From Parvibacillus sp035426385 (GTDB lineage: Bacteria > Bacteroidota > Bacteroidia > Chitinophagales > Saprospiraceae): a DNA stretch of 23,574 bases. Numbering within the stretch: position 1 is the stretch's first letter; every line of letters begins with the position of its first letter. Positions 13,136 through 22,266 of this stretch are shown piece by piece. The DNA lies in NCBI GenBank assembly GCA_035426385.1, contig DAOLZQ010000049.1, positions 1-23,574 of the forward strand. Direction: 5' to 3'. The notes beneath the pieces are model-generated. The model was not told the origin of the DNA, made no database searches, and saw only the letters and a program-made list of their open reading frames with translations. A program made the translations under genes and the position numbers.

Positions 13136-14677
13136 ATGATTGGATATTTAGTAGAGAGAGCATTTAAAGTAGCAGGTAATTTACCCAAACCACTTCAAAA
13201 TCCCATTTTGGCTCAGCAAGCCACTCTTAGGACATTAATTGATATGGCCCAGAATACGGCTTTTGGAAAACATTTTGCATTCAACAAAATGCTCAACCAT
13301 AAAGATATCATCAGTCATTTTAGGAATACTATACCAATATATGATTACCCTGCCCTTTATGACCAATGGTGGCATAGATTACTAGAATGCGAAGCAGATG
13401 TATGCTGGCCGGGTAGAGTAAAGTACTTCGCGCTCAGTTCTGGTACTTCTGGTGCACCAAGTAAATATATCCCTGTTACCACCGATATGCAGCGCTCCAT
13501 GCGCAGAGCCGGACTGAGATTATTCATGTCTCTTCCCAAGTTTGGAATTGAACCCACTCAATATAGCAAGGCTATGCTTATGATCGGCAGTTCGGCCACT
13601 CTGATTCAACAAAATGATTACTTCATAGGCGACCTGAGCGGTATCAATAGCCGACGCCCACCATTTTGGATAAGAGGCTACTATAAGCCGGGTACTGAAA
13701 TAGCTAAGACAAAAGATTGGAATGAGCGCACCTCTATCATAGTGCGCAATGCGCCCAACTGGGACATAGGCTATGTAACCGGAATTCCCTCATGGGTACT
13801 CATGACTCTGCAGGAGATCATCGATTATTATAAACTGGATTCTATACATGATATTTGGCCCAATCTAAAAGTGTTCGTCAGTGGGGGAATAAATTACAAA
13901 CCTTACAAACAAGCTTTCAGAAAAATATTCAATAAAGAAGTATTTGTAATTGATTCTTATTTGGCTTCTGAAGGCTTTGTCGCTTTTCAGAATAGGCCGG
14001 ATACGTCAAATATGGCTTTGGTCTTTCAGAATGGACTTTTTTACGAGTTTATTCCTTTCAATTCCAATAATTATGATGACGCAGGCAATCTGAGATCCGG
14101 TGCCCAGTCGTTGCTAATCAACGAAATTGAACCGGGTGTGGATTATTCCTTAGTCCTCTCAACGAATAGTGGTGCCTGGCGATATCAAATCGGTGATCTG
14201 GTGAGATTTAATGATGTTCAGAAAAATGAAATTATAATTACCGGACGCACGAGCCACTTTCTCAGTATAGTAGGTGAGCATTTGTCTGTTGGAAATATGA
14301 CAGAGGGTATTCTGGCAATACAAGAGGAATTGGGCAATTCAGTCAAAGAGTTTACTGTTTATCCTGTTCAGTCAGGCAAGTTTTTTGCGCACCGTTGGTA
14401 CATAGGTACAGATAAAATGGTAGATACTACTCTGCTGGCAATAAGACTTGATGCTAAACTATGCGAAGTAAATGATGACTACTGTACTGAGCGATCGGCG
14501 GAGGCTCTGGACAAGCCTCAGATACAGTTAATACCAAATGAGTGGTTTTACGAATTTATGTCACACATCGGAAAGCTAAACGGGCAAGCCAAATTTCCAC
14601 GAGTATTAAAAAATGAGTTTTTGACTGAATTTGAGAAATTTATTACCGCCAAAGGCAGCCATAAAGTTTCCACTTAG
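13136..14677 (+). CDS. GH3-family acyl-adenylating enzyme
   Basis: 513-aa member of the GH3 auxin-responsive-promoter family of the ANL adenylating superfamily. Plant members join amino acids to carboxylic hormones by acyl-adenylates; bacterial substrates are largely unknown. The ATP phosphate-binding motif ALSSGTSGAPSKYIPVT is at 99-115, the nucleotide motif YLASEGF at 275-281 and the YQIGDLVRF motif at 350-358, with a C-terminal domain beginning ITGRTSHFLSIVGEHLS. Length is that of bacterial GH3 proteins. It probably works in the cytoplasm on fatty or aromatic acids, which is inference. A weak -7-like TAATTTAG lies just upstream, so a nearly leaderless start is possible; otherwise it is transcribed with the barrel gene. 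Confidence 0.88.
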   Translation: MIGYLVERAFKVAGNLPKPLQNPILAQQATLRTLIDMAQNTAFGKHFAFNKMLNHKDIISHFRNTIPIYDYPALYDQWWHRLLECEADVCWPGRVKYFALSSGTSGAPSKYIPVTTDMQRSMRRAGLRLFMSLPKFGIEPTQYSKAMLMIGSSATLIQQNDYFIGDLSGINSRRPPFWIRGYYKPGTEIAKTKDWNERTSIIVRNAPNWDIGYVTGIPSWVLMTLQEIIDYYKLDSIHDIWPNLKVFVSGGINYKPYKQAFRKIFNKEVFVIDSYLASEGFVAFQNRPDTSNMALVFQNGLFYEFIPFNSNNYDDAGNLRSGAQSLLINEIEPGVDYSLVLSTNSGAWRYQIGDLVRFNDVQKNEIIITGRTSHFLSIVGEHLSVGNMTEGILAIQEELGNSVKEFTVYPVQSGKFFAHRWYIGTDKMVDTTLLAIRLDAKLCEVNDDYCTERSAEALDKPQIQLIPNEWFYEFMSHIGKLNGQAKFPRVLKNEFLTEFEKFITAKGSHKVST

Positions 14678-14704
14678 ATTGATCATTTCAAGTGTAGACC
14701 TGAG

Positions 14705-15091
14705 TTATTCCACTTCGTAGAGTTCACACTTTACCTCTCCAAACCACACACAATCAATCCCATTTTTGAGATCCTTGGTGGAGACCATTACCTCCAGGTC
14801 ACCTGATTTTTCAGCGTTAATGATAATATTTCTATTAAATGGTATTTCAGTAATTTCTAATGAATCAATCACCTGTTTGTCTAGTCGCAATATTGCGGTG
14901 ACACCATGACTGGCGCACAGACTATTTGAGTTAATGTTTAGAATGACTTGTTTTCCGCTCTCTTTTTTAACTGTTAATACCTTTTGCGGGGTTTGCCCAT
15001 CAAGTGTCCACTCATATTTGAAAAGGTCAGACGTAGTTTTGTCACACGAGACCAGGCTGATAGCCAGAAAAATGAAGGTCAAGAGTTTCAT
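14705..15091 (-). CDS. Small lipoprotein, unknown function
   Basis: 128-aa predicted lipoprotein: hydrophobic signal (residues 3-13) and lipobox LVSC with Cys16, followed by DKTTSD. The mature part reads as a single small beta domain (FKYEWTLDG, KVLTVKKESGKQVILNINS, TAILRLDKQVIDSLEITEIPF, GDLEVMVSTKDL) with three further Cys (LCASHG, DCVWFG, KCEL). I recognise no family. It is convergent with the GH3 gene, 27 nt away, and divergent from the membrane-protein gene at 15221. A 7-bp inverted repeat (CCATTTT 15102-15108 / AAAATGG 15119-15125) lies in its upstream region and might be a regulatory site. Confidence 0.75.
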   Translation of the reverse strand: MKLLTFIFLAISLVSCDKTTSDLFKYEWTLDGQTPQKVLTVKKESGKQVILNINSNSLCASHGVTAILRLDKQVIDSLEITEIPFNRNIIINAEKSGDLEVMVSTKDLKNGIDCVWFGEVKCELYEVE

Positions 15092-15206
15092 ATTATTTTA
15101 GCCATTTTAAAAATAACGAAAATGGGTCCCTTTTAGCTGCGTCCATACAAGCACACCAATTAACATAACTTTATGTTGGCCACTTCTACAATTAAGGTAA
15201 TTTCCT

Positions 15207-15214
15207 TACATTTG
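15207..15214 (+). promoter_or_regulatory. -7 element that fixes the start of the next gene
   Basis: TACATTTG is a perfect TAnnTTTG ending 6 nt before ATG 15221. It lies inside the longer open frame that begins at 15173, so the upstream start would not be transcribed from this promoter; the mRNA should be leaderless or nearly so. Confidence 0.6.
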
Positions 15215-15220
15215 TTCAGG

Positions 15221-15745
15221 ATGAGTGCAAATATAGACAATCATGAGTGGCTTCGTCAGATGTACTTGGATACACTGCAAGAAAGTCGTTTTCATACATT
15301 TAAGAGGCTGAATACCATTGTATTTGTGCTGTTAACCTTGTTGTTTTTAAATGTACTATTTACCAGACCGGACAAATTGATCAATCTTATATTTCTTGTA
15401 CTGGCGGTTCTCTCTGCGCTGTATATGCTCTGGCGCCTGACCCGTGAGAAAGCGGCACTCGCTAATTTTCCAAGTGATACTACACATCTCGATGGAGAAA
15501 CCATTCGCGCGGGAATAGATAAGATCAGAGACAATCAACGTCGGCTCAGGTTGCAAATGGCACTATTTACTATCCCATTTTTACTATATTTTTTCATTGA
15601 TATGATCTTCAATTCTACTATGGAAGTAGATAAATATAATCTCACCTTTAAGATTCTATTTTTCTTATTGCTGATTGGAATTTATTACACCGTATTTTTT
15701 AGAATCAGAGAAGTAAACTTTGATCGGGATAAGTCTAAAAATTAA
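15221..15745 (+). CDS. Four-helix membrane protein, unknown function
   Basis: 174-aa protein with four predicted membrane segments: around residues 27-45 (IVFVLLTLLFLNVLF), 53-68 (LINLIFLVLAVLSALYML), 110-126 (ALFTIPFLLYFFIDMIF) and 138-157 (TFKILFFLLLIGIYYTVFF). Between the second and third lies a hydrophilic stretch of about 40 residues with a basic helix (KIRDNQRRLRL). The family is not recognised. The frame is open from 15173, adding 16 residues, but the -7 element at 15207 and the lack of anything hydrophobic or conserved in that extension favour ATG 15221. It is followed at 39 nt by the secreted phosphatase-like gene and then by the NADH dehydrogenase gene, a possible three-gene transcript. 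Confidence 0.75.
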   Translation: MSANIDNHEWLRQMYLDTLQESRFHTFKRLNTIVFVLLTLLFLNVLFTRPDKLINLIFLVLAVLSALYMLWRLTREKAALANFPSDTTHLDGETIRAGIDKIRDNQRRLRLQMALFTIPFLLYFFIDMIFNSTMEVDKYNLTFKILFFLLLIGIYYTVFFRIREVNFDRDKSKN

Positions 15746-15783
15746 TTTTCATTTTATTATCAGTGGGCACAAATTCATTATAC

Positions 15784-16821
15784 ATGAGAAAGTACTGCGC
15801 CGTAATGTTTCTATTCCTGATATCGGGATCTTCACTTTGGTCACAGAATAATTACAAGGTAGCAAACATCGGTTTTTACAACCTGGAGAATCTCTTTGAC
15901 ACACTGGATACACCAGGGAAATTAGATGAAGAATTTTTACCTACTGGTGCTAAACTATATAACTCAGATACCTATAAGAAGAAATTGACCAATTTGGCCG
16001 GAGTTATAAGCCGTCTTGGTACAAAGTATTCGCCTGATGGGATAGCTATATTAGGTGTCTCCGAAGTGGAAAATCGCAAAGTACTGGAAGATTTGATAGC
16101 TCAGCCTGCACTCGCTGAGAGACATTTTGGTATTGTCCATTATGAATCTCCTGACTTTCGTGGTATTGATGTCGGCTTAATATATCAACCCCGCTATTTC
16201 AAAGTATTGAATTCTCGTCCTGTAGAAATGCCCATTTATAAAGAAGATAGTGTGAAGGTCCGGACACGTGATATACTATATGTCACCGGCTTATTTGGAG
16301 AAGATACCATCCACATCTTAGTTAATCACTGGCCGTCCAGAAGAGGAGGGGAGACAGCAACTGAGCCATTGCGTATACGGGCAGCTGCTATATGCCGTGG
16401 TATAAAGGACTCTCTGGTGAGACTAAATGTCAATGCGAAAGTAATTGTCATGGGCGATCTCAATGATGACCCTTCGAGCAAGTCTATGGTGAGTACACTA
16501 TCTGCAAAAGGTAAAACAGCTAAGGTGGGTACAAATGATATGTTCAATCCTATGTACACCTTCTATGAGAAAGGAATTGGCACCACAGCTTATAGAGACG
16601 CATGGAGCCTTTTTGACCAGATTGTCTTATCTCCGGGCTGGCTGCAGCTATCTGATGGAGGTTATCATTTTTATAAGGCAAATGTGTTCAACGAGAAGGA
16701 TATAACTCAACTTACAGGAAAATTTAAGGGTTATCCACTCAGGACTTATTCAGGTGATCAATTTATCAATGGTTTTAGTGATCACTTTCCCGTATTTATT
16801 ACATTAATTAGTAAGATTTAG
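15784..16821 (+). CDS. Secreted endonuclease/exonuclease/phosphatase-family protein
   Basis: 345-aa protein of the EEP superfamily (DNase I-like fold). The ATG at 15784 gives a signal peptide (MRKYCAVMFLFLISGSSLWSQ); a GTG at 15763 would add seven residues ahead of it. Family landmarks are in order: NIGFYNLENLFD (metal-binding Asn/Glu region), VSEVENRKVLEDL (catalytic Glu), NHWPSRRGG (His), VIVMGDLNDDP (Asp/Asn) and FSDHFPVF (the final Asp-His pair). A complete catalytic set suggests a metal-dependent phosphodiesterase acting outside the cytoplasm on nucleic acid, nucleotide or phospholipid; which one is not shown. It belongs to a run of three plus-strand genes with gaps under 40 nt. Confidence 0.87.
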   Translation: MRKYCAVMFLFLISGSSLWSQNNYKVANIGFYNLENLFDTLDTPGKLDEEFLPTGAKLYNSDTYKKKLTNLAGVISRLGTKYSPDGIAILGVSEVENRKVLEDLIAQPALAERHFGIVHYESPDFRGIDVGLIYQPRYFKVLNSRPVEMPIYKEDSVKVRTRDILYVTGLFGEDTIHILVNHWPSRRGGETATEPLRIRAAAICRGIKDSLVRLNVNAKVIVMGDLNDDPSSKSMVSTLSAKGKTAKVGTNDMFNPMYTFYEKGIGTTAYRDAWSLFDQIVLSPGWLQLSDGGYHFYKANVFNEKDITQLTGKFKGYPLRTYSGDQFINGFSDHFPVFITLISKI

Positions 16822-16855
16822 AAAAACCAATCTCAGTCAATTATGTTTAATTGGC

Positions 16856-18172
16856 ATGTCATTTATAGCAAATCTTCCGGAGACTGGTGCACCTAGAGTA
16901 GTAATTATTGGAGCCGGCTTTGCCGGTCTTAAGTTGGCCAGAGACCTCGTCAAGGCTCCATATCAGGTGGTTCTCATTGATAAATATAATTATCACCAGT
17001 TCCAGCCACTAATGTACCAGGTAGCCACAGCTTCCTTGGAATCAAGCAGTATATCCTTTCCACTAAGAAAGATCTTTCAGGACGCAGATAATATTCATAT
17101 CCGAAACACTGAAATCACCTATATCAATGTAGAAAGCAAACAGCTGACCACTGCAGATATGGGGTATATAAACTATGATATACTCGTGCTCGCTTATGGT
17201 ACCGATACTAATTTCTTCGGTAATGAAGAGATCTCTCGGTTTGCCCTGCCGATGAAATCAGTCTCCGAGGCCATAGCAATGCGCAACCGTATTCTGACTG
17301 ATTATGAGAAAGCAATCTCTATTAGGGATTATAATGATCGACAGCGTCTCCTTGACATAGTCATAGCCGGCGGCGGACCTACAGGAGTGGAAATAGCAGG
17401 AGCTCTGGCTGAGATGAAGTCATACATAATGCCGAAGGATTATAAAGAGATAGACTCGAGTGAGATTGATATCTATCTGGTAGATGGCGGTTCCAGGTTG
17501 CTAGGGACCATGTCAGAGAGTGCCGGTCAGGCAGCTGAGCAGTACTTGGAGAAGATGGGTGTCAAAGTGATAAAAAATGCACTGATAAAGAAATATGATG
17601 GTGAAGTAGTGACTTTCTCTGATGGTACTACTATTATCTCAGATAAGCTGATTTGGGCTGCCGGTGTCACCGTCCATCCGATATCGGGAATTCCGGATAG
17701 CGCATATGGAAGAGGTTGGCGCCTCCTGGTCAATGAATATAATCAGTCGGATCATTTTCCTGATATTTACGCTATAGGAGATTGTTCTATTATGATTACA
17801 GAAAGATTTCCTGCCGGTCACCCACAGGTAGCACAGACCGCGATACAGCAAGCCGGTAATCTTGCCAAAAATTTGCGTGCGATGAAAGAAAATAGAAAAC
17901 TAAAACCATTTAAATATAAAGACTTGGGTAGTATGGCTACTGTAGGAAGAAAAAGAGCAGTAGTGGATCTTCCAAAATTTAAATTTAAGGGATTCTTCGC
18001 CTGGCTGACTTGGTTATTTGTACACCTTATGGCCATACTCGGCACCAAGAATAAGATCTTTATATTCTTGAACTGGGCCTGGAGCTACATTACCCGGGAT
18101 CAATCACTGAGACTCATCATGCGACCTCATCCACCGAAGGGTGAAAAAGCAGAAATGCGCAAAATCTACTAA
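16856..18172 (+). CDS. ndh: Type II NADH:quinone oxidoreductase
   Basis: 438-aa membrane-attached flavoprotein that passes electrons from NADH to quinone without pumping protons. The FAD motif VVIIGAGFAGL (GAGFAG at 19-24) is followed by YNYHQFQPLMYQVA, a hallmark of NDH-2. The NADH-binding motif IVIAGGGPTGVEIAG lies at 168-182 (GGGPTG 172-177), the second FAD contact is IYAIGDCS near 305, and AQTAIQQAGNLAKNL holds the quinone-site AQxAxQQ pattern. The C-terminal WLTWLFVHLMAILGTKNKIFIFLNWAW is the expected membrane-anchoring region. A near-match -7 box (TATGTTTA, 16842-16849) lies 6 nt before the ATG, so it may have its own, almost leaderless, transcript. It converges on sppA, which ends one base after this stop. 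Confidence 0.93.
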   Translation: MSFIANLPETGAPRVVIIGAGFAGLKLARDLVKAPYQVVLIDKYNYHQFQPLMYQVATASLESSSISFPLRKIFQDADNIHIRNTEITYINVESKQLTTADMGYINYDILVLAYGTDTNFFGNEEISRFALPMKSVSEAIAMRNRILTDYEKAISIRDYNDRQRLLDIVIAGGGPTGVEIAGALAEMKSYIMPKDYKEIDSSEIDIYLVDGGSRLLGTMSESAGQAAEQYLEKMGVKVIKNALIKKYDGEVVTFSDGTTIISDKLIWAAGVTVHPISGIPDSAYGRGWRLLVNEYNQSDHFPDIYAIGDCSIMITERFPAGHPQVAQTAIQQAGNLAKNLRAMKENRKLKPFKYKDLGSMATVGRKRAVVDLPKFKFKGFFAWLTWLFVHLMAILGTKNKIFIFLNWAWSYITRDQSLRLIMRPHPPKGEKAEMRKIY

Positions 18173-18173
18173 C

Positions 18174-19958
18174 TTAGTGTAGCTTTATAATGAATGGAAT
18201 TCTTGCCTGAACTGAATTGTTATTCATGATATTACGTGCGTCCAGGTATTCTGGTGCAATCTTGGATAGCTCACTTCGTAGCGCAGAATTCAGGAGATCC
18301 TCGTCTTTATTTTCACCGGTTATCTGCTCGATCAATCTAACTAATCCTTCTTTTGGCTCAGGATATTCAACAGTACGATATTCCTTTAGACTGGCCATTG
18401 ATGCTGCTGATTTCAATGCATCTTCCATATTTCCTATTTGGTCTACCAGTTTTAATTTAAGTGCCGCAGTTCCACTGTAAATCCTGCCCTGAGCAAGACT
18501 GTCTACTACAGTAGCCGGAAGGTGCCGTCCTTCAGCAACCCTGCTCAAGAAAAGATGATAAGTGCGTTCTACAGATTTCTGTATAAATTCCCTTTGGGTG
18601 GGACTCATGGGTATAAATGGATTGATCGGAATGGCATTTGGACCGGTCTGCACTGTATCCGTAGTCACATATAGTTTATCTTTCATGAAACCACTTATAT
18701 CCGGAATTAGTCCAAATACACCTATTGAGCCGGTTATAGTATTGGGAGAGGCAAAAATCTTATCTGCGTTGCAAGAGATATAATAGCCACCTGAGGCAGC
18801 ATAATCCCCCATGGAAACGACTACTTTCTTACCTGCTTTTTTGAGCATATCGATTTCATGCCACATTTGTTCAGAAGCATAAGCACTTCCTCCCGGACTG
18901 TTCACCCTGAGGACTACGGCTTTGACATCCTTATCATATCTGGCCTTACGGAGATACTGCACATATTTCTGTCCACCTACTTCTCCTTCACTGGAATTAC
19001 CATCATTGATCTCACCTTCAGCATATATAACCACTACTTTATCACGAGCCGAATAGTCTTTCTTGAGGGTAGTGGCATCATAATATTCGTTTAGACTGAT
19101 AAAATTAATCTTCTTGTCTACGGCAATTTTCAATTTCGCTTTTATATCATCGAAGACCTCGTCCTGATAAGCCAGTTTATCGACAAATTTATATTTAAGC
19201 GCATCTTCTGCAGTATGAATTGAAAGGTTATTAGCCAGGTCGTTTAGCAATTGTGGATCGAGATTTCTATTTATAGCGACTTCTTTTACATAGCTATTGT
19301 TAAAGTCAGAGAGGAACTCTTTCAATTGTTTTCTATTTTCCGGACTCATCTTGTCAGAGCGTAGCGGTTCGGTCGCTGATTTAAATTTACCTACATAGAA
19401 AATATTCATTTTGATATTTAATTTATCAAGTAGGTTTTTAAAATATGTCAAGACCATTCCATTTCCACGCCATTCTACACTTCCTATCGGATTAAGAAAG
19501 ATTTTGTCAGCCACAGTACTGATGTAATATCCCCCCTTTCCTAAATCTTCTACATAGGAGTAGACAAATTTATTAGATGTCTTAAATTCTTTTATCGCCT
19601 CGTTCATATCCTTCAATCCACTGGTACCGAGCATGGTACTAGAGCCCGGATTGATCAGAATACCACTGATATTTGGATCTGTCTTTGCATTCCTTATAAG
19701 TCGCAGTGCATCCACTAATCCTACTGTTGTAGAATTATTTAAACTCATAAAATTTGACTTTATGTTATTCGTTCTGTCCGGCATTAGCTGATTAAAATCA
19801 AGGCGGAGGACGCTATTGCTTTCAAGACTGCCTTTGTCCTTTTTCATAAACATGGATCCTATAGTGGATGCTGTTACCAGGCTAATCAGGATCAATCCGA
19901 TCATGGCGAGAAATACTCCCAAACATGACCCGAAAACAATTTTTAAAAATGTGCGCAT
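18174..19958 (-). CDS. sppA: Signal peptide peptidase SppA, 67K type
   Basis: 594-aa membrane-bound serine protease that degrades cleaved signal peptides and other membrane peptides. One N-terminal helix (about residues 8-32) anchors it. Two tandem SppA domains follow, as in the long E. coli form (618 aa). The Ser/Lys dyad can be placed by family pattern: K152 in STVADKIFLNP of the first domain and S389 in GDYAASGGYYIS of the second. The VNSPGGSAYASE motif at 352-363 is the usual oxyanion/loop region. Both catalytic residues are present, so it is probably active. A near-match -7 (TAACTTTA) lies just upstream on the minus strand. The gene stops 1 nt from the end of the convergent ndh gene. Confidence 0.92.
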   Translation of the reverse strand: MRTFLKIVFGSCLGVFLAMIGLILISLVTASTIGSMFMKKDKGSLESNSVLRLDFNQLMPDRTNNIKSNFMSLNNSTTVGLVDALRLIRNAKTDPNISGILINPGSSTMLGTSGLKDMNEAIKEFKTSNKFVYSYVEDLGKGGYYISTVADKIFLNPIGSVEWRGNGMVLTYFKNLLDKLNIKMNIFYVGKFKSATEPLRSDKMSPENRKQLKEFLSDFNNSYVKEVAINRNLDPQLLNDLANNLSIHTAEDALKYKFVDKLAYQDEVFDDIKAKLKIAVDKKINFISLNEYYDATTLKKDYSARDKVVVIYAEGEINDGNSSEGEVGGQKYVQYLRKARYDKDVKAVVLRVNSPGGSAYASEQMWHEIDMLKKAGKKVVVSMGDYAASGGYYISCNADKIFASPNTITGSIGVFGLIPDISGFMKDKLYVTTDTVQTGPNAIPINPFIPMSPTQREFIQKSVERTYHLFLSRVAEGRHLPATVVDSLAQGRIYSGTAALKLKLVDQIGNMEDALKSAASMASLKEYRTVEYPEPKEGLVRLIEQITGENKDEDLLNSALRSELSKIAPEYLDARNIMNNNSVQARIPFIIKLH

Positions 19959-20064
19959 TGATTTGTATTAAATCTAAAGTTAATAGAAGCTATAAAAATA
20001 GGGAGTTAGTAGCTACTACGGCAGTTTTTTATATGAAATGAAAGCAAAGCGGGATTAATTAGGC

Positions 20065-20082
20065 CTTATAAGGGATTATAAG
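20065..20082. other. Hairpin between ompA-type gene and sppA
   Basis: CTTATAA (20065-20071), loop GGGA, TTATAAG (20076-20082): a perfect 7-bp stem in the 178-nt spacer. There is no U-tract on the minus strand, so termination for the upstream gene is uncertain; it may separate the two transcripts or act in the sppA leader. Confidence 0.4.
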
Positions 20083-20136
20083 TTTCATCTTTATTTCCAC
20101 GCCGTTGTAAAAGTCAAATTATAATAAAAAAATTGA

Positions 20137-21135
20137 TTAGTTCATTGCTTTAAGCAACTGTTCCAGTTTTGGAGACAGTATGATCTCAGTCCGCCTGTTT
20201 TGAGCCTTCGCCTGAGTAGAATTGCCGGGATCTACAGGCATGTATTCACCTCTTCCCTGAGCACTCATGCGTAATGGTGATACTCCAAATGCAGCTAAGG
20301 CTTTGACCACTGAAGTTGCTCTAAGTACACTTAGATCCCAGTTGTCTTCCACAAGTGACCCTTTAGTTTTAGGATGATATGGTACATTGTCGGTGTGACC
20401 TTCCACACTGATCTCTATTTCCGGATTGGCATTGAGTACGGCGGCGAGTTGGCGGAGTGCCTCTCGTCCATTTATATCTATCGTCTTACTTCCAGAGGTA
20501 AAGAGAAGAGCCTCCGGCAGAAGGACATATACCTTTCCATTTCGAGTGACGACATCAAGTCCACTTGCTTTGAATCCGATGAGAGCTGTTGAGACGAGAT
20601 TTTGCAAATCTTTCACTGCCTGTTCTTTTCGATCCAAGGCCGCCTGCAATTCCTGAATACGTTGTTCCTTGACTCCGAGTTTTCCCTTGGCGTTGTCATA
20701 GGCCTCTTTCTGTGCCTCGAATGCAGCGATTTTTTTCTCTAGCTCTAATTGCTGCTTATTTAAATCTTCTTTTTGAAGCGCTATCTTGCTGTTGAGTCGT
20801 TCATTCTCACCCAGATTGGCGTCCAGAATTCGATCTGTGGTCTGACTTAGCTGATCCATTCGCCTTTTATTCTCAGCATCCAGCTTTAGATAATTTCTCA
20901 GATTGGTATTGGCCATGGCGGTATCTTTCTCCAATAGATTGATCTTCTTGGCGAGTATTTTTTTATTTTCGTTGACAGAGTCAAGCGTGTTTTTCATGCT
21001 GGTATATTCAGAGAGCATGTCGCTTTTTTCTCGCTCTGCCTGAGCCCTTTTCAGGCGTTCATCTTCGAGTTGTCTATAAGGAGCGCACGATGAAATACCG
21101 GTCAAAATCAAAAGAAGAATTAGTAAATTTTTCAT
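20137..21135 (-). CDS. OmpA-family lipoprotein with coiled coil
   Basis: 332-aa outer-membrane lipoprotein that probably ties the membrane to peptidoglycan. The signal ends at lipobox ISSC (Cys17). Residues about 22-185 are charged and heptad-like, with a long predicted coiled coil (LEKKIAAFEAQKEAYDNAKGK, RIQELQAALDRKEQAVKDL). From about 205 an OmpA C-terminal domain follows: LLFTSGSKTIDINGREAL, VEGHTDNVPY with the diaminopimelate-contacting Asp, and AQNRRTEIIL with the conserved Arg. This is the common OmpA/MotB-like arrangement; the coiled coil may act as a spacer. The gene starts 23 nt after the nadA stop on the same strand, so the two are probably co-transcribed, with no evident functional link. 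Confidence 0.9.
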   Translation of the reverse strand: MKNLLILLLILTGISSCAPYRQLEDERLKRAQAEREKSDMLSEYTSMKNTLDSVNENKKILAKKINLLEKDTAMANTNLRNYLKLDAENKRRMDQLSQTTDRILDANLGENERLNSKIALQKEDLNKQQLELEKKIAAFEAQKEAYDNAKGKLGVKEQRIQELQAALDRKEQAVKDLQNLVSTALIGFKASGLDVVTRNGKVYVLLPEALLFTSGSKTIDINGREALRQLAAVLNANPEIEISVEGHTDNVPYHPKTKGSLVEDNWDLSVLRATSVVKALAAFGVSPLRMSAQGRGEYMPVDPGNSTQAKAQNRRTEIILSPKLEQLLKAMN

Positions 21136-21158
21136 TTATCTGTTATTAGATTTTTAAA

Positions 21159-22169
21159 TTATATAAGGCCGGCTTTTTTTGAAACATCAAGCATTCGGTC
21201 TATTGATGCAACACCTTGAGTAATCACCCATTCAGGTAGAATTATTTCAGGCAATTCGTACTTCATACTAATGTATAATTTCTCCATGGTATTGCGCTTC
21301 ATATACGGACACTCATTACAAGCACAATTGTTCTCAGGAGGTGCCGGTATAAATTGTTTCTCTGGACTGCGCAATTGCATTTGGTAAATGATGCCCGGTT
21401 CGGTAGCTACGATGAACTGTTGCGCCGGATTGGTAAGTGTGTATTTGAGCAGACCACTTGTGCTACCTATATAGTCTGCATGCTCCAGTATTACTGCCTC
21501 GCATTCCGGGTGTGCGATAAGGTGCGCCTCTGGATACCTCTCTTTAAGTCTGATTATTTTTTGAAGTGAAAATATCTCATGTACCATACATGCTCCATTC
21601 CATAAGACCATATCTCGTCCGGTTTTCTTTATTAGATATGCACCCAGGTTTTTGTCCGGAGCGAATATTATAGGTCGATCTTTGGGAATACTTTCTATGA
21701 TACTTACAGCATTAGTCGAAGTACAGCAGATATCTGTAAGTGTCTTGAGCTCTGCACTACAATTGATATAGCTTACCACTATATGATCAGGGTATTTTGA
21801 CTTGAAAACTCTGAACTCATCTGCGGGGCAAGAATCGGCTAGTGAACATCCGGCCTTCAAATCAGGTAGGACTACTTTTTTTTGAGGTGAAAGCATTTTT
21901 GCAGTTTCTGCCATAAAATGTACTCCAGCAAAGGCTATCATATCAGCAGAGGTGTCGGCAGCCTGCTGAGAAAGTCCAAGAGAATCGCCTACGTAATCTG
22001 CAATGTCCTGAATCGCACTTTCCTGATAGTAGTGCGCCAGGATAACTGCATTCTTCTCTTTCTTGAGTTTATTAATTTCTGCAGCCAGGTCCAAAGTGGG
22101 ATCTAGATCGATGTCTAAATATCCCTTTTTACTAAGTTGTACTAAGGTACTTGGAGGTGCTGTGGTCAT
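21159..22169 (-). CDS. nadA: Quinolinate synthase NadA
   Basis: 336-aa cytoplasmic [4Fe-4S] enzyme that condenses iminoaspartate with dihydroxyacetone phosphate to quinolinate in de novo NAD synthesis. The frame is open further upstream to 22235, but ATG 22169 is preferred: the extra 22 residues are unlike the family. Cluster ligands are C108 (KAGCSLADSC), C194 (NGACMVHE) and C287 (CACNECPYMK). The substrate-binding HYYQ (46-49) and the GDSLGLSQ segment are in place. Length is normal. The partner gene nadB is not in the window; the next gene on this strand is the OmpA-type lipoprotein, 23 nt downstream. Confidence 0.95.
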   Translation of the reverse strand: MTTAPPSTLVQLSKKGYLDIDLDPTLDLAAEINKLKKEKNAVILAHYYQESAIQDIADYVGDSLGLSQQAADTSADMIAFAGVHFMAETAKMLSPQKKVVLPDLKAGCSLADSCPADEFRVFKSKYPDHIVVSYINCSAELKTLTDICCTSTNAVSIIESIPKDRPIIFAPDKNLGAYLIKKTGRDMVLWNGACMVHEIFSLQKIIRLKERYPEAHLIAHPECEAVILEHADYIGSTSGLLKYTLTNPAQQFIVATEPGIIYQMQLRSPEKQFIPAPPENNCACNECPYMKRNTMEKLYISMKYELPEIILPEWVITQGVASIDRMLDVSKKAGLI

Positions 22170-22258
22170 GAATGTACTTTTTATATTAACTATACGCCAA
22201 TTTACGTCTAAGGTTTCGCTATTCTTTAACAACAAGGGATTTATAGTGTTTAAAGTTG

Positions 22259-22266
22259 TACTTTTG
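22259..22266 (+). promoter_or_regulatory. Possible -7 element upstream of the thioesterase gene
   Basis: TACTTTTG fits TAnnTTTG, about 110 nt before the predicted thioesterase start. No -33 TTG at the right distance, so support is limited. Confidence 0.3.

Noticed and set aside
15173..15220. Upstream start adding 16 residues to the four-helix membrane protein
   Set aside because: A perfect -7 element (15207-15214) lies inside the extension, and the added residues show no conserved or signal-like pattern.
22170..22235. N-terminal extension of NadA
   Set aside because: The extra 22 residues do not resemble the family; ATG 22169 gives the normal N-terminus and length.
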